From Terriglobia bacterium (GTDB lineage: Bacteria > Acidobacteriota > Terriglobia > UBA7540): DNA of 33,430 nt. A program made the position numbers and the translations under genes. The notes under the pieces were generated by a model, which had not been told where the DNA came from, searched no databases, and was given only the letters and a program-made list of their open reading frames with translations. Numbering within the stretch: position 1 is the first letter of the stretch; each line of letters begins with the position of its first letter. The stretch is from contig JASHOS010000248.1 of the NCBI GenBank assembly GCA_030040995.1, forward strand, positions 1 through 33,430. The letters run 5' to 3'. Below, one piece after another: positions 33,195-33,430 of the stretch.

Positions 33195-33430
33195 CGTGGA
33201 GTCACGGTGAGATGCTGGTTGAGGGATCCCCGGCGATATCCTTCGAGGTCGAGGGTAACGTAAGCGAAGCCGAGATTCCGGAAGATGCGCGCGAATTCAC
33301 GAGCCATTTCGGCATTCAACGCTTGCGGCAGCTCTTCCGGGTCAATCTCCAGCCGGACGAGATTTCCATGATGCCGGACCCGGAACTGGCGGAATCCGAG
33401 TGTGCGGACAGCCTCTTCGCCCTTTTCGAC
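33191..33430 (-). CDS. larE: LarE, ATP-dependent sacrificial sulfur transferase (C-terminal part, cut by right edge)
   Basis: The minus strand is open from the right edge to TAG at 33193-33191 (79 residues). It reads VRTLGFRQFRVRHHGNLVRL, then EIDPEELPQAL and NLGFAYVTLDLEGYRRGSLN. LarE proteins end with just these motifs (LGF..vRvRhh.d.aRiEi and G..yVtlDLeGyRsGSlN). LarE gives up sulfur from a Cys to build the nickel-pincer nucleotide cofactor of lactate racemase and related LarA-type epimerases. The PP-loop and Cys lie outside the window. Presence beside hydroxy-acid genes suggests an alpha-hydroxyacid racemase could be near. Confidence 0.85.
   Translation of the reverse strand, partial: VEKGEEAVRTLGFRQFRVRHHGNLVRLEIDPEELPQALNAEMAREFARIFRNLGFAYVTLDLEGYRRGSLNQHLTVTPR

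Overview
The window reads as a chromosomal segment of a soil-type member of the Acidobacteriota. This assignment is inference. It rests on a secreted VWFA-related protein of the acidobacterial kind (20059-21231), relics of an Oar-like TonB-dependent receptor with an N-terminal carboxypeptidase-regulatory domain, multihaem cytochrome-TPR proteins, relics of IS1634-like transposases, moderately high GC, and frequent GTG/TTG starts. I found no rRNA or tRNA gene and no CRISPR array.

Left part (1-13 kb), accessory and partly decayed. A glycoside-hydrolase-like gene runs off the left edge. It is followed by an IS1634-type transposase relic and a TPR relic. Two exported multihaem c-type cytochromes carrying TPRs (7 and 8 CxxCH motifs) flank a FadR-type GntR regulator. 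Two minus-strand relics of a TonB-dependent receptor, C-terminal at 7.6-7.9 kb and N-terminal at 9.3-9.8 kb, bracket an intact plus-strand RraA-family gene. A LamG-domain secreted protein follows; its leader can fold into a compact three-way junction just upstream of the ribosome binding site. Next come a frameshifted relic of an unrecognised gene and a 44-residue membrane protein upstream of a TlpA-like thioredoxin.

Middle (14-20 kb). A lipoprotein fuses a class C-type serine beta-lactamase/peptidase domain to a VanX-type D-Ala-D-Ala dipeptidase. Downstream are transposase debris, a minus-strand pair of membrane proteins ending in a strong hairpin, and a small secreted protein built of 16-residue repeats. 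That small gene has a good sigma-70-type promoter and a leader that could pair with its own Shine-Dalgarno sequence.

Right part (20-33.4 kb), mostly conserved. The VWFA-related gene is followed by a tight plus-strand block, uppS-cdsA-dxr-rseP-ispG, which joins isoprenoid precursor synthesis (dxr, ispG), the undecaprenyl carrier (uppS), phospholipid synthesis (cdsA) and envelope-stress proteolysis (rseP). A Tat-type secreted six-hairpin-glycosidase-like protein and a YdeI-like protein follow. Then comes a hydroxy-acid module: a two-subunit UxaA-type dehydratase (SAF subunit plus large subunit) divergent from an aldehyde dehydrogenase, with a GntR/FCD regulator behind the latter and a LarE (nickel-pincer cofactor) gene converging from the right edge. 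Intergenic two-hairpin repeats at 25646 and 30841, and a degraded one near 10049, look like one dispersed family.
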